Shown here in pieces: positions 18,500-27,847 of a stretch of 64,000 nucleotides of DNA. Source of the stretch: Novosphingobium kunmingense (GTDB lineage Bacteria > Pseudomonadota > Alphaproteobacteria > Sphingomonadales > Sphingomonadaceae); NCBI RefSeq assembly GCF_002813245.1, contig NZ_PHUF01000004.1, positions 250,001-314,000 on the forward strand, written 5' to 3'. The position numbers and the translations under genes are program-made. Each line of letters starts with the position of its first letter. Position 1 is the stretch's first letter. The notes beneath the pieces were generated by a model, which saw only the letters and a list, made by a program, of their open reading frames with translations, did no database searches and was not told where the DNA came from.

Positions 18500-18952
18500 A
18501 TGAACTTCCTGCGCAACGTCAACCCGGTCGGCGCCATCGCGGACTTCCGCACCGTGTTCGAACAGGCCGGATCGAACCGCTGGCGCTTTGCCGCGCTGGC
18601 GCTGGCCTGCACGGTCGGGGTCTTCTCGGTCATGCAGGGCGAAAGCTGGAAGAAGGCCCGCCCCAAGCCCGAGATCACCTATATCACCTCGTGGCCGGAA
18701 CACCGCACCGATGCGGAAACGCAGGCCTTCATCGCCGAAAACCAGCGCCGCAAAGAAGCGCAGGCCGAACGGATTCGTGTCTACGAGCAGACCGGGCAGG
18801 ATCTTTGGATGTCGCTGGGTCGCGCCACCGGCGTCGACGTCGACAAGATCAAGGCCGAAGCCGACGCCGACAAGGCCAAGACCGAATCCTCTGCCCGCGC
18901 CAAGGCCGAGGCGCTGATCGAAGGCAGCGGAAAGCCGCCGGTTGCCAAGTGA
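18500..18952 (+). CDS. Conserved hypothetical single-pass membrane protein
   Basis: A 150-residue protein I cannot place in a named family. Residues about 28-47 are hydrophobic (AALALACTVGVFSVMQG) and form one likely membrane span; the rest is charged and helical, with an Ala/Lys/Glu-rich tail (90-145). It lies directly upstream of ribD and overlaps its TTG start, so the two are probably co-transcribed. Confidence 0.65.
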   Translation: MNFLRNVNPVGAIADFRTVFEQAGSNRWRFAALALACTVGVFSVMQGESWKKARPKPEITYITSWPEHRTDAETQAFIAENQRRKEAQAERIRVYEQTGQDLWMSLGRATGVDVDKIKAEADADKAKTESSARAKAEALIEGSGKPPVAK

Positions 18953-19910
18953 GCCTGACGACGAACGCTGGCTGAACGCCGCGGCGGCCTTGGCGGCCCG
19001 CGGCATTCCCCAGTCCCGTCCGAACCCCTCGGTCGGCGCGATCCTGGTACAGGACGGCCGTGTCCTGGCGCGCGGCTGGACCCAGCCGGGCGGACGCCCC
19101 CACGCCGAGGCCATTGCCCTTGGCGCGCTCGGCGGCCGCGCCGAGGGCGCAACACTCTACGTCACGCTTGAACCTTGTGCCCATCGCAGCGCGCGCGGCC
19201 CGGCTTGCGCGGACCTGGTCGCGCAAGCCGGCGTGGCCCGGGTCGTCGTCGGCTGCGGGGACCCGGATCCGCGCACTGCCGGCCAGGGCATCGAGCGCCT
19301 GCGTGCTGCGGGCCTTGCCGTGGATCTGTTCGATTCGCCGGCCTGCCGCGCCAGCCTGGCCGGCTATCTCACCCGCGCCCGCGAAGGCCGCCCGCATGTG
19401 ACGCTGAAGCTCGCCTTGTCCGAAGACGGCCACCTGACGCCGGGTCCCGGCAAAGGCCAGTGGCTGACCGGGCCGATTGCGCGCGCGCATGTTCACGCGA
19501 TGCGGGCGCGGATGGACGCGATCGTCGTCGGGCGCGGCACCTTCAACGCCGATGCTCCGCGCCTCGATGTGCGGCTTGCCGGGCTCGAGGATCGCAGCCC
19601 CGAGCGATGGCTACTTACCAAGGGGGCTGTCCCGGACGGCTGGCAGCACCTGACCGCGCCGCAGGCCATCGCCGCCATGCCCGATGCGCAATACCTGATG
19701 GTCGAAGGCGGCGCCGGGGCTGCGCGCGCGTTTCTGGCGGCGGGCCTAGTCGACCGGCTGCTGCTCTACCGCGCGCCGATGACGGTCGGCGCTGACGGCC
19801 CGGCCCTGCCCGAACTGACCGCCGAGGCGCTCGCCGGATCGAGCGCATGGCGGCTTTGCGACACGCGCTCGCTTGGCAAGGACATGCTGGCCGTCTACGA
19901 GCGGGCCTGA
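18942..19910 (+). CDS. ribD: Riboflavin biosynthesis bifunctional deaminase/reductase RibD
   Basis: A 322-residue protein. The N-terminal cytidine-deaminase-like domain has the zinc motif HAE (in GGRPHAEAIAL) and PCAH...C (EPCAHRSARGPAC). The C-terminal half is the RibD reductase domain (VTLKLALSEDGH; MVEGGAG). It catalyses two successive steps from the GTP-derived pyrimidine. No ATG is available: the frame opens with TTG at 18942, 11 bp inside the previous gene. TGATG overlap with ribE. Confidence 0.93.
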   Translation: MPSEPDDERWLNAAAALAARGIPQSRPNPSVGAILVQDGRVLARGWTQPGGRPHAEAIALGALGGRAEGATLYVTLEPCAHRSARGPACADLVAQAGVARVVVGCGDPDPRTAGQGIERLRAAGLAVDLFDSPACRASLAGYLTRAREGRPHVTLKLALSEDGHLTPGPGKGQWLTGPIARAHVHAMRARMDAIVVGRGTFNADAPRLDVRLAGLEDRSPERWLLTKGAVPDGWQHLTAPQAIAAMPDAQYLMVEGGAGAARAFLAAGLVDRLLLYRAPMTVGADGPALPELTAEALAGSSAWRLCDTRSLGKDMLAVYERA

Positions 19911-20527
19911 TGTTCACAGGAATTGTCACCGCCGTCGGCACGATCCGCGAAGCGAGCCAGAAGGGCGACCTGCGCGCCGTCATCGCCTGCCCCTATGACC
20001 CGGCGAAAATGGCCATCGGCGCCTCGATCGCCTGTTCGGGCGTCTGCCTGACCGTGGTCGAACGCGGCGGCACGCCGGGTGATGCGTGGTTCGCGGTCGA
20101 CATTTCGGGCGAAACGGTCAGCAGGACGATGCCGGGCATGTGGGCGCAAGGTGCGAGGCTCAACCTCGAGCAGGCGATGAAGCTGGGCGACGAACTGGGC
20201 GGCCACATCGTGACCGGCCACGTCGACGGCATCGGCCAGGTCGTGTCGGCCAGCGCCGTGGGCGATTCGACCCGGATCGTCATCGCCGCCGCGGCCGAGC
20301 TGGCGCCCTATATCGCCGCCAAGGGGTCGATCACGGTGAGCGGCGTGTCGCTGACGGTGAACGAGGTGGCCGACCAAGCTGACGGCACCTGCCACTTCAC
20401 GCTCAACATCATTCCCCACACCGCCGAAGTCACTACGCTGGGCACACTGAAAGGCGGAGACAGCGTCAATCTGGAGATCGACGTGCTGGCCCGCTACCTC
20501 AAGCGGATGCAGAGCCTGAGGGGTTGA
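19910..20527 (+). CDS. ribE: Riboflavin synthase, alpha subunit type
   Basis: A 205-residue protein with the typical N-terminus MFTGIVTAVG and two lumazine-binding repeats (first ending near residue 90, second from GGHIVTGHVDG to the end). It converts two molecules of 6,7-dimethyl-8-ribityllumazine to riboflavin. It overlaps ribD by TGATG. No FMN riboswitch is seen upstream of ribD. Convergent with a GNAT gene, 3 bp away. Confidence 0.93.
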   Translation: MFTGIVTAVGTIREASQKGDLRAVIACPYDPAKMAIGASIACSGVCLTVVERGGTPGDAWFAVDISGETVSRTMPGMWAQGARLNLEQAMKLGDELGGHIVTGHVDGIGQVVSASAVGDSTRIVIAAAAELAPYIAAKGSITVSGVSLTVNEVADQADGTCHFTLNIIPHTAEVTTLGTLKGGDSVNLEIDVLARYLKRMQSLRG

Positions 20528-20530
20528 GTG

Positions 20531-21076
20531 TCAGGGGTCGAACAGGGGCCCGGCGGCGAAACTCTCGCGGGTGATTTCGTAGTATACGTGGCGCATCGGG
20601 CCGGTCGGCGTGTCGACCATCGCCGTCTGTCCGGTCAGGCGCCCGCCGATCTTTTCCATCGCCCGGCACGACCGCAGATTCGCTTCGCCGACGCGAAAGT
20701 CCACGCGCGACACGCTGCCCAGGGCATGGGACAGCATAAGGCGTTTCAGTTCGCGATTGAAGGCCCCGCCCCAGTGGCTGCGTGCGAGGAAGGTCCAGCC
20801 GATCTCGACCGAGCCACCGTCCGTCGGATCATGATCTTTGTACTGCGACGAACCGACGACTGAGCCGTCCGCCTTGTCGATCGCCACCAGCGCCCCGCCG
20901 CCCGCCAGCGCATCGGCGACGAACTGGCGGAACACGGGCTCCTGCCACCGGTTGGGCTGGGGATGGATGGCCCAGATCTCGGGATCCCGGGCCACGGCGT
21001 AGAGCGCGTCCCAATCCTCGCCGCGAAGCGGCCGCAGAACCAGCCGCTCCCCTTCGAGGACCGGCTGCCGGTCCAT
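20531..21076 (-). CDS. GNAT-family N-acetyltransferase (RimJ/RimL-like)
   Basis: A 181-residue protein with the RimJ/L-type layout: GERLVLRPLRGEDW at the N-terminus, a central VEIGWTFLARSHWGGAFN strand-loop that contacts acetyl-CoA, and VDFRVGEANLRSCRAMEKIG near the C-terminus. It probably acetylates a small molecule or an N-terminal residue. It lies 3 bp downstream of the aminotransferase on the same strand. Confidence 0.8.
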   Translation of the reverse strand: MDRQPVLEGERLVLRPLRGEDWDALYAVARDPEIWAIHPQPNRWQEPVFRQFVADALAGGGALVAIDKADGSVVGSSQYKDHDPTDGGSVEIGWTFLARSHWGGAFNRELKRLMLSHALGSVSRVDFRVGEANLRSCRAMEKIGGRLTGQTAMVDTPTGPMRHVYYEITRESFAAGPLFDP

Positions 21077-21079
21077 GGA

Positions 21080-22270
21080 TCAGGCGTCGACCGGGGCCGA
21101 CACGGCGGCGACATCGGCGATGAACTTGTCGATGTTGCCCATGGTCAGCCCGGCGATGTTGATGCGCCCCGATCCGGCCATGTAGATGCCGTGGTCGCTG
21201 CGCAGCTTGAGAATCTGGTCCGCCGACAGCGGCAGGATCGAAAACAGGCCGGCCTGGTGGCCCAGCGCCGCGAAATCGACCGACCCGGCGGTTCCCGCCG
21301 CCGCCAGCCGCGCGCGGACCTGGTTCATCCTGGTGCGCATGGTGTCCAGCTCGTCGAGCCACATCGCGGTCAGCGCCTCGTCCTCGAGGATCAGGCGCAC
21401 CGCCGCCCCGCCGTGATCGGGCGGCATCGACCAGGCCGCGCGGGCCAGCGCGTGGCCGTTCGACAGCACGCGGCCCAGCGCCGCCGCATCCTCGGCCATG
21501 ACATAGATCGCGCCGACGCGGTCGCGGTACATCCCGAAGTTCTTGTCGCAGGAATAGGCAATCAGTGCCTCGGGCACTTCGCGCAGCACGCGGCGCACGC
21601 CATAAGCGTCTTCCTCCATCCCCTGGCCGAGGCCCTGGTAGGCAAGATCGAGGATGGGGAGCAGCTTCTTCTCCGCCACCAGCGGTGCGATCTGGTCCCA
21701 TTGTTCGGGGGTATAGTCGATGCCCGTAGGGTTGTGGCAGCAGCCGTGCAGCAGCACCGCATCGCCGGGTTCGGCAAGGTTCAGCGCGGTGACCAGCGCG
21801 TCCATGTCGACCCGGCCCGCTTTGGTGGCGTGGTTGAAAGTCTTCAGTTCCAGACCGAGGTCGCCGAAGATCTGCGCATGGTTGGGCCAGCTGGGCACAC
21901 CCATCCACACCCGCTGCACGCCGGCTTTCTTCGCCAGTGCAACCGCGAGACGCACCGCGCCCGTGCCGCCCGGGGCCTGCATCCCTTCGATGCGGCCGCC
22001 CATGGTCGGATCATCCTTGCCGAAGACATAAGGCATCAGCGCGTGGACAAAGCCCATATCGCCTTCGGGGCCCAGGTAGGCCTTGGAATTCTGCGTTTCG
22101 AGCAGCTTCTTCTCCGCCGCCTTGATCGCGCCGAACACCGGCGTATCACCCTGCCCGGTGCGATAGACGCCCACGCCAAGATCGATCTTGTCGGTCCGCG
22201 GATCGTCGTTGTGGAGCTTGATTAGCGCGAGCAGCGCATCGGCGGGCTGTTGGGGCAGGTTGCTGAGCAT
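21080..22270 (-). CDS. Aspartate/aromatic amino acid aminotransferase
   Basis: A 396-residue class I PLP aminotransferase of the AspC/TyrB type (LPQQPADALLALIKLH at the N-terminus; CCHNPTGIDYTPEQW; the PLP lysine in SCDKNFGMY). It exchanges amino groups between aspartate or aromatic amino acids and 2-oxoglutarate. The ATG at 22270 gives the family N-terminus; an upstream in-frame codon at 22336 does not. Confidence 0.9.
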   Translation of the reverse strand: MLSNLPQQPADALLALIKLHNDDPRTDKIDLGVGVYRTGQGDTPVFGAIKAAEKKLLETQNSKAYLGPEGDMGFVHALMPYVFGKDDPTMGGRIEGMQAPGGTGAVRLAVALAKKAGVQRVWMGVPSWPNHAQIFGDLGLELKTFNHATKAGRVDMDALVTALNLAEPGDAVLLHGCCHNPTGIDYTPEQWDQIAPLVAEKKLLPILDLAYQGLGQGMEEDAYGVRRVLREVPEALIAYSCDKNFGMYRDRVGAIYVMAEDAAALGRVLSNGHALARAAWSMPPDHGGAAVRLILEDEALTAMWLDELDTMRTRMNQVRARLAAAGTAGSVDFAALGHQAGLFSILPLSADQILKLRSDHGIYMAGSGRINIAGLTMGNIDKFIADVAAVSAPVDA

Positions 22271-22301
22271 GATGGCGCGGCCCTTAGACCCGTCCAGCGA
22301 G

Positions 22302-23501
22302 TCACGACAAGCGCAAAACTGCCCCATCTGCGGCATTTTCGACCGATTCTTGCGCCATGCGTTGCCACACCCGCCAGGCCAGCCAGGCGCAGACCAGCGG
22401 CGTCAGGTTGACCTGGAGCGGGAGGGCAAATGTGCGGGCCAACGCCGGAGCGAGATAGAGCGCCAAGAGCTCGGCCCGCTCGAACCGACCGCGCGGCGCT
22501 GCCACGGATTGTGCTACAAGCCACAGCGATGGCACAGCCAGGAACGGCAGGTCGTAATTGAACATATAGGGCGTGGCGAGCGGGGTCAGCGCGAAGAGCA
22601 GCGCCAGCTTGGCGGACAGGCCGGCCTTCCCGGCCCAGCCGCGCCAGGTCAGGGCAATGGCGGCCTGCGCCGCCGCCGCCTGTGCCACCACGGCCGCAGA
22701 AGGGAGGCCCCAGGCACGGAACTGGGCATAGACCGTCGCCTGCCGCAGGAAGAACGCCGCATCGTCCTCACCCATCAGGACGCGGCTGACCTGCCAGCTC
22801 TGGCGGTAAGCCAGCATCGTTTCCGTCCCCAGCAGCGCCCAGGCGAGGGCCAGCCACAGCACCACGCCAGCCCCTGCGGCAAGAAACGCTGTCCAGCGCC
22901 GGTCGGCAGCGAGCGCGAAGGGAAACAAGACCGCGAGGTGCGGCTTGACGATCAGCGCGCCAAGGCAAAGCCCGGCAGCAACCGGTCGCCGATCGAGCAG
23001 GCGCGCGAAACATGCCTGCAGCGCGCTCGTCACGAACCCGGTCTGGGCGTGGGTCGCGGCCAGAAGCGCGCCGGGATAGGCCGCCAGCGGCATGGTCAGG
23101 CGCGGCGCCAGCGGGCGGGTGGCCCACAGCCACAGCGCGTATGTTGCAGCCACCCAGACCAGCCAGGCCAGCGGAAAGGACAAGGCCCCCAACGGCCAGA
23201 TCACCAGCAGCAGGGGCGGCGGGTTGACGAAGGCGAAGACATCGCTCCGCCCCACGCCGGCCTGGATAGCCCCGGTGGCGGCGAGGTCGTAGGCGGCGGC
23301 GGGATCGCCTGCGAGGACCAGCTTGCCGGCCGACCAGAAGGCCAGGAAATCGCTCCCGTCTGGCCCCAGCGCCTCGATCAGGGCAAAGCCCACGGCAGCG
23401 AAGGAGACGAACAGCAGCACCGCGGAATAGCCGTTCACCCTGCGCCGGTCGATCCAGCGCAGGGTGAGAAAGGATGATGCCCCGGCCTGCCCCCAAGCCA
23501 T
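22302..23501 (-). CDS. GT87/DUF2029-family membrane glycosyltransferase
   Basis: A 399-residue polytopic protein, about 9-10 hydrophobic helices, with the DUF2029 pattern (DFLAFWSAGKLVLAGDPAAAYD; FVNPPPLLL). GT87 enzymes such as mycobacterial mannosyltransferases use polyprenyl-phosphate sugars on the outer face of the membrane. Sugar and acceptor are unknown here. 31 bp upstream of the aminotransferase. Confidence 0.8.
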   Translation of the reverse strand: MAWGQAGASSFLTLRWIDRRRVNGYSAVLLFVSFAAVGFALIEALGPDGSDFLAFWSAGKLVLAGDPAAAYDLAATGAIQAGVGRSDVFAFVNPPPLLLVIWPLGALSFPLAWLVWVAATYALWLWATRPLAPRLTMPLAAYPGALLAATHAQTGFVTSALQACFARLLDRRPVAAGLCLGALIVKPHLAVLFPFALAADRRWTAFLAAGAGVVLWLALAWALLGTETMLAYRQSWQVSRVLMGEDDAAFFLRQATVYAQFRAWGLPSAAVVAQAAAAQAAIALTWRGWAGKAGLSAKLALLFALTPLATPYMFNYDLPFLAVPSLWLVAQSVAAPRGRFERAELLALYLAPALARTFALPLQVNLTPLVCAWLAWRVWQRMAQESVENAADGAVLRLS

Positions 23502-23522
23502 GGCGTCAGGTGGTCGCCGGGA

Positions 23523-24296
23523 TCAGAACGGCAGCCACCGCTGCTTCTCGGAAAACTTCATGTAGCCCGCGTTGATGCCGAGGCGCAGTCCGACGCCCAT
23601 CCGCACCGGGATCAGCACTACGTCGTCGCGGCGCATGTAGCTCGCGTTGAACCCACCGACCAGGTAGGCCTGCCCCTCGCCCGCCGGATAGCGTTTGTAA
23701 AGGTCCTGCGAGTTGTGGAGGTTGTAGACAAGGACGAAGGTGTTGCCGGCATTGGCCCCCGCATCGAAGCCGATCGATGGGCCGGTCCAGTAGACGGGCC
23801 GTTTGCCCTCGACCTTGTGGAACAGCGTTCCCGACCCATAGCGCACGCCGACGCCCAGCGCCGCGCCGCCTTCGCGCCCGACGATATAGCCGTTGGGTTC
23901 GCCCTGCTTCTTCAGGAGACCCTTGATGATATCCGCAAGGCCCTTGGCGCCCTTGCCGAAGACGCCCTCGGCCGCGCCGATCAGGTCATCTTCCTTGTAG
24001 GTGTCGCCCTTGGCCGCGGCCGCCGTCGGATCGACCGAGGCAGTTGCCGCCGCCTGTTCCGCACCGCCCGTTTCGGTGACCGGGGTGCCGTCTGCGCTGG
24101 CGACCGCCGGTTGCGGCGTTGCGGGCGCGGGCGCCGCTGCGGAGGTGGCCGGCTTGGCCAGGTCGCCGTCGATCGCCTTGTCGGGATCGACCGACTGGAC
24201 CTGCGCTGCGACCGGCATCGCGGCGACCGCTGCCGCCCCGATCAGGCCTGTCAGCGCGCGGCGCAGCGTTGCGGCAAAGTGGCGTGTCATTGGCAT
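23523..24296 (-). CDS. EipA-like DUF1134 periplasmic protein
   Basis: A 257-residue exported protein: signal peptide to about residue 31 (AAMPVAAQ), an Ala/Pro-rich linker (45-95), then the DUF1134 domain from about 98 to the end (EPNGYIVGREGGAALGVGVRYG; YWTGPSIGFDAGANA). DUF1134 is the EipA family, known from Brucella and Caulobacter for a role in envelope integrity. Monocistronic, reading away from the tRNA. Confidence 0.85.
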   Translation of the reverse strand: MPMTRHFAATLRRALTGLIGAAAVAAMPVAAQVQSVDPDKAIDGDLAKPATSAAAPAPATPQPAVASADGTPVTETGGAEQAAATASVDPTAAAAKGDTYKEDDLIGAAEGVFGKGAKGLADIIKGLLKKQGEPNGYIVGREGGAALGVGVRYGSGTLFHKVEGKRPVYWTGPSIGFDAGANAGNTFVLVYNLHNSQDLYKRYPAGEGQAYLVGGFNASYMRRDDVVLIPVRMGVGLRLGINAGYMKFSEKQRWLPF

Positions 24297-24528
24297 TTCC
24301 CCGTCGTGTCCCGTGGGTCCGCCAGCGCCTGACCGGCGCGCGAGAGACCCCCTCGATTGTGATCAGAATCCAAGGCTGGGCTCGCGACAATGAACCGTCG
24401 ATGACCCGAGTCGGTTTTGCGGCCAAGCGAGTCCGACAGACGACGCAGCGATGCAAAACTTTAAGCGACGCCCCCTCTTGCCGCCCCCCGCACCCGCCGC
24501 TATAGGCCGCGCTTCGCCGCTGCGATCC

Positions 24529-24621
24529 GGAGACGTGGGTGAGTGGCTGAAACCAACGGTTTGCTAAACCGTCGTACTGGTAAATCCGGTACCGAGGGTT
24601 CGAATCCCTCCGTCTCCGCCA
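24529..24621 (+). tRNA. tRNA-Ser (anticodon GCT), CCA encoded
   Basis: A 93-base cloverleaf with acceptor stem GGAGACG/CGTCTCC, discriminator G, encoded CCA (24619-24621), long variable arm typical of serine tRNAs, T arm GAGGGTTCGAATCCCTC, and anticodon loop TTGCTAA with anticodon GCT (reads AGC/AGT). Its 3' end marks the point where the base composition changes, so it is a likely island attachment site. Confidence 0.95.
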
Positions 24622-24704
24622 GCTAGTCTGCCGACTGAATCGTTCTATCACGATAGTAGGCGAAACTGGCGCAATTCTGGGCCTCATCGACCAAAATTTG
24701 GTAG

Positions 24705-24962
24705 TCAGAGAACTATTTGCAGCTGGCCTTTGGCCGCAGTTTTCTCGCGATTCTCCGCGATGCGAGGTAGCAGTACCTTTTGAAGAAATTGGCAGATGAA
24801 GAGGCCGGCTTCGCTGACAAAGCCGTCGTTGCCGGCCTCGGGTTCGTTAGTTGCTAACTGCCATCCACTCAGCATCGCGCCGATGGCCACAGTTGGGCCC
24901 GTTAGAAGCGACATTAATACTATGCCGAGTGAAGGCCGAAGTGCAGATTCCCGGTACGGCAT
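24705..24962 (-). CDS. Small hypothetical membrane protein
   Basis: An 85-residue reading frame starting at the ATG at 24962, preceded at 3-6 bases by a very strong ribosome binding site (AAAGGAGGGG, 24975-24966). It has one hydrophobic segment (residues about 9-30, LGIVLMSLLTGPTVAIGAML) and a charged tail. No family recognised. An upstream in-frame codon at 24983 is less likely. It sits next to the tRNA at the island edge. Confidence 0.45.
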   Translation of the reverse strand: MPYRESALRPSLGIVLMSLLTGPTVAIGAMLSGWQLATNEPEAGNDGFVSEAGLFICQFLQKVLLPRIAENREKTAAKGQLQIVL

Positions 24963-25287
24963 CCGCCCCTCCTTTGAATCCAATGTATTCAGATTACACC
25001 AAGGGCGAAACTAACTAGCGTTAAAATGATCGTTGTGCCGAGGCCCATTATGTTCCCCACTAAAACTCCGTGGATCCATGATTTTTCGACTAGCATCGCG
25101 AGCAGGAGGCCGATCTTCCTTCCTTACGGTTGGTTCAACAACCATCGGTCACGGCTCGCCCGCCGAATGTACGACCTGCTAAAGCGGGAGGCAGCTTCTC
25201 GCCCGCGCTAGGTTCGCTCAACTGAAGATGCCGTTCTGCATAGTGATGGCTGTTGACCGTTTCTCTCCCTGAGACCCAAGCCCGGAT
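24963..25287. other. Non-coding stretch at the island's left edge
   Basis: Between the 85-residue frame and the first operator I see only short frames without good ribosome binding sites or recognisable products. It probably holds degenerate insertion DNA and the distal part of the TonB receptor promoter. Confidence 0.4.
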
Positions 25288-25302
25288 ATTCGATAGGTGA
25301 AC
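25288..25302. promoter_or_regulatory. Island operator site 1 (upstream of TonB receptor)
   Basis: ATTCGATAGGTGAAC; one mismatch to the RTTCG-N5-CGAAC inverted repeat that recurs in the island. It ends 75 bp before the receptor start. A further inverted repeat, CAAACTG (25302-25308) and CAGTTTG (25326-25332), lies just downstream. Confidence 0.45.
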
Positions 25303-25377
25303 AAACTGCGCTTCGTGCATTGTTACAGTTTGGTTGCTTGTTAGCCATGCTGCGCCGCAACCAAGGGAGGGCGCGAG

Positions 25378-27735
25378 ATGCACAAGTTTGGGTTTTTTGT
25401 CGGGGCCGCCTCGATCGCGTTGGTCACTGGATTTGCGCCGTCGTCCGCCGCCGCCCAGGTAGCTGATACCACCGCAACAGACTCGGCAGTGTCAGACGAG
25501 GTCGAGGCGCAAGACGGCGGCATCGTCGTCACGGCTCGTAGGCGCGAAGAATCGATCGTCGACGTGCCTATCGCAATCTCTGCTTTTACGAGCCAGACAA
25601 TCGCCGATCGCGGCCTTAACAGCGTCAATGCCGTTGCCCAGCAAACCCCTGGTCTGCAGTTTGATAGAGGCGCAACGGCCGGTGACATCCGCCCCAGTTT
25701 GCGCGGCATCGCGCTCATCGAGGGGCGCTCAAACGTTGCGATCATCGTCGACGGGATCGACGTGACCGGTGTGAGCCTCAATACGACTATCGGTGGCGGA
25801 GGCTCGCAAACCTCCACGACACTGATGGACCTTGAACGGATTGAAGTCGTAAAGGGACCGCAGACAGTATATTTTGGCCGAAGCGCCTTCGCCGGTGCTA
25901 TCCAGTTCGTCACCAAGGATCCATCGTTCAATCTTGGCGGCTCGATCCAGGCGGCGCTCGGCGACTTTGACCGTCGCGAGCTCAGCGCGACCATCACCGG
26001 TCCGATAGTCGATGACACGGTAGCGGCCAAGCTTACGGCCACTTATCGTAATTTCGGTGGCTTCTACACCAACCCCGGCAACGGCATGGGCCTTGGCGGA
26101 AGCGAGATCTGGGGCGTAGGCGGAAGCGTTTTGGTCCGTTCAGGCGGTTTCAAAGGCAAATTTTCGCTGAGCTATCTCGATGAACACTCATCGCCGATCG
26201 GCGCCTACGTAATACCTCGCCCCAACGTCACGCAATTTGGCGTCAACAAGATCACAGCCGATACCTTTAACGAGGCGCTTGTCGGGATCTCGTCCAATAT
26301 CGACTACGCGGGCAACATGGCTGAAACCCTGCGTGGCGTTGCCAACCTGTCCTATGATGCCGGCAACGGATGGACGATCGATTCGATTACGGGCATCAAC
26401 AAGGTCACGTCGACTGACCAATATGACTTCGACACCAAGACACCGAACACCCCGTCGGGCACGGCGCTGGCGGGCGGCTTGCTCAACTGCCTTCCCGGCG
26501 TTTGCGTCGGCATCGGCGATTTCGACGGCGATTTGCAACAGATCAGCGAGGAATTGCGCCTCAGCTATGATGCAGGTTCGATGCGTTTCCTCCTTGGTGG
26601 ATACTACTTTGACGAGGCGTTCAAGCAACTCGACTACACGCGCTTCGTGGGGTCGCAGGCATTCGTAACTGGTACACGCTCGGGCATTACGCCACGGCTA
26701 TCGACGCTCGACACTAAAACGTACGCGGGATTTGGTTCAATCGAGGCCGATGTGACCGATGCGCTGACCCTGACGGGTGAACTGCGCTTCAACCATGAAA
26801 TCATCAAGGCCTCCGCTGCAACGGGCTTCAATATTCTATTCCAGAACGGATCAACCGCCATCACCTTCCGTGGACAGGAAACCTTCAACAGTTGGCTTCC
26901 GCGGTTCAGTCTCAAGTATAAACTTTCAACTGAAGCGAACCTCTACGCGTCCGTTGCCAAGGGTTCGAAGCCTGGCGGTTTCAACGTAGGCCAAGTTATC
27001 GACAGCCTGCGTCCGTTCGGTCAGGAAAGCGTTTGGACCTACGAACTTGGTGCGAAGGGGCGCTTGTTCGACGGCGCACTGACATTTGACGCGTCGCTGT
27101 ATTACTCTGACTGGCGCGATGTACAGGTGACCACGATCTGTTACGGCACCGCGAGCCCGTTCGGCCCCGAAGCGGCTTGCCCGACAGCGACCGCGGTCAG
27201 CCTCAACTACATTGTCAATGCCGACAAGGCTCGGGTCAAAGGCGCCGAACTAGGGCTGGTCGCAAAGCCTCTCGAAGGTCTGACCCTTACCGGCAACTAT
27301 GCCTACGCCGACTCCAAGTTCGTCGATTTCGTTGCGCGTGACGTCTATCCTTCACCTGCAGGGGTAACGCGGCAGTTCGGCGGTAATCGAATGCCGTTAA
27401 TTCCGATGCATTCGCTGAGCGGATCGATCCGTGTTGAGGAACCTGTATCCGAAACCGCTACTGGCTTCGTCGAGTTTCTCGCGCGGCACCGCACGTCGCG
27501 GTACGCCCGTTTCGACAACCGCGTGCTGATCGGAGCCAAGACGGTGGCGGACCTCCAGATCGGGGTCAAGGGCGAGAGCTGGACGGCGCTGTTCTTCGTC
27601 GACAACCTGTTCAACGACAAAACGCCCGAGTTCACGCGTTATTACGGGAACTTCAACCCGAGCACGCCCAACGGGGAGTTCATTGCCGCCCCTGCTAAGC
27701 GAGCTCTGGGTGTCCGGCTAAGCAAGAGCTTCTGA
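25378..27735 (+). CDS. TonB-dependent receptor
   Basis: A 785-residue outer-membrane protein: signal peptide to about residue 27 (SSAAAQ), TonB box region GIVVTARRREE (48-58), plug domain (about 60-165, with LERIEVVKGPQTVYFGRSA), a 22-strand barrel and a terminal phenylalanine for BAM recognition. It takes up a substrate too large or scarce for porins, using TonB energy; sphingomonads often use such receptors for aromatic or terpenoid compounds rather than siderophores. AGGGAGGG precedes the ATG. It starts the island and is followed by a strong hairpin terminator. Confidence 0.92.
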   Translation: MHKFGFFVGAASIALVTGFAPSSAAAQVADTTATDSAVSDEVEAQDGGIVVTARRREESIVDVPIAISAFTSQTIADRGLNSVNAVAQQTPGLQFDRGATAGDIRPSLRGIALIEGRSNVAIIVDGIDVTGVSLNTTIGGGGSQTSTTLMDLERIEVVKGPQTVYFGRSAFAGAIQFVTKDPSFNLGGSIQAALGDFDRRELSATITGPIVDDTVAAKLTATYRNFGGFYTNPGNGMGLGGSEIWGVGGSVLVRSGGFKGKFSLSYLDEHSSPIGAYVIPRPNVTQFGVNKITADTFNEALVGISSNIDYAGNMAETLRGVANLSYDAGNGWTIDSITGINKVTSTDQYDFDTKTPNTPSGTALAGGLLNCLPGVCVGIGDFDGDLQQISEELRLSYDAGSMRFLLGGYYFDEAFKQLDYTRFVGSQAFVTGTRSGITPRLSTLDTKTYAGFGSIEADVTDALTLTGELRFNHEIIKASAATGFNILFQNGSTAITFRGQETFNSWLPRFSLKYKLSTEANLYASVAKGSKPGGFNVGQVIDSLRPFGQESVWTYELGAKGRLFDGALTFDASLYYSDWRDVQVTTICYGTASPFGPEAACPTATAVSLNYIVNADKARVKGAELGLVAKPLEGLTLTGNYAYADSKFVDFVARDVYPSPAGVTRQFGGNRMPLIPMHSLSGSIRVEEPVSETATGFVEFLARHRTSRYARFDNRVLIGAKTVADLQIGVKGESWTALFFVDNLFNDKTPEFTRYYGNFNPSTPNGEFIAAPAKRALGVRLSKSF

Positions 27736-27749
27736 TCGTCAAGTCAAGT

Positions 27750-27787
27750 AGGGGTCCTGCATTCCTTGACCGGAACGCAGGACCCCT
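27750..27787 (+). terminator. Hairpin terminator after the first TonB receptor
   Basis: AGGGGTCCTGC (27750-27760) pairs perfectly with GCAGGACCCCT (27777-27787), an 11-bp stem with a 16-base loop. The following bases are not a long T run, so termination may be partial. Confidence 0.6.
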
Positions 27788-27847
27788 TGCAATTGGCGAC
27801 AGGACACAGGACGCAACGAGCATGATCAGGGAAGCGAAGCCAAGCCG

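Noticed and set aside
18446..18941. FMN riboswitch upstream of ribD
   Set aside because: The ribD start lies inside the preceding gene and no RFN-element pattern is seen in the short gap at 18446-18499.
25026..25211. 61-codon plus-strand frame left of the first TonB receptor
   Set aside because: No ribosome binding site, no recognisable domain and irregular composition.
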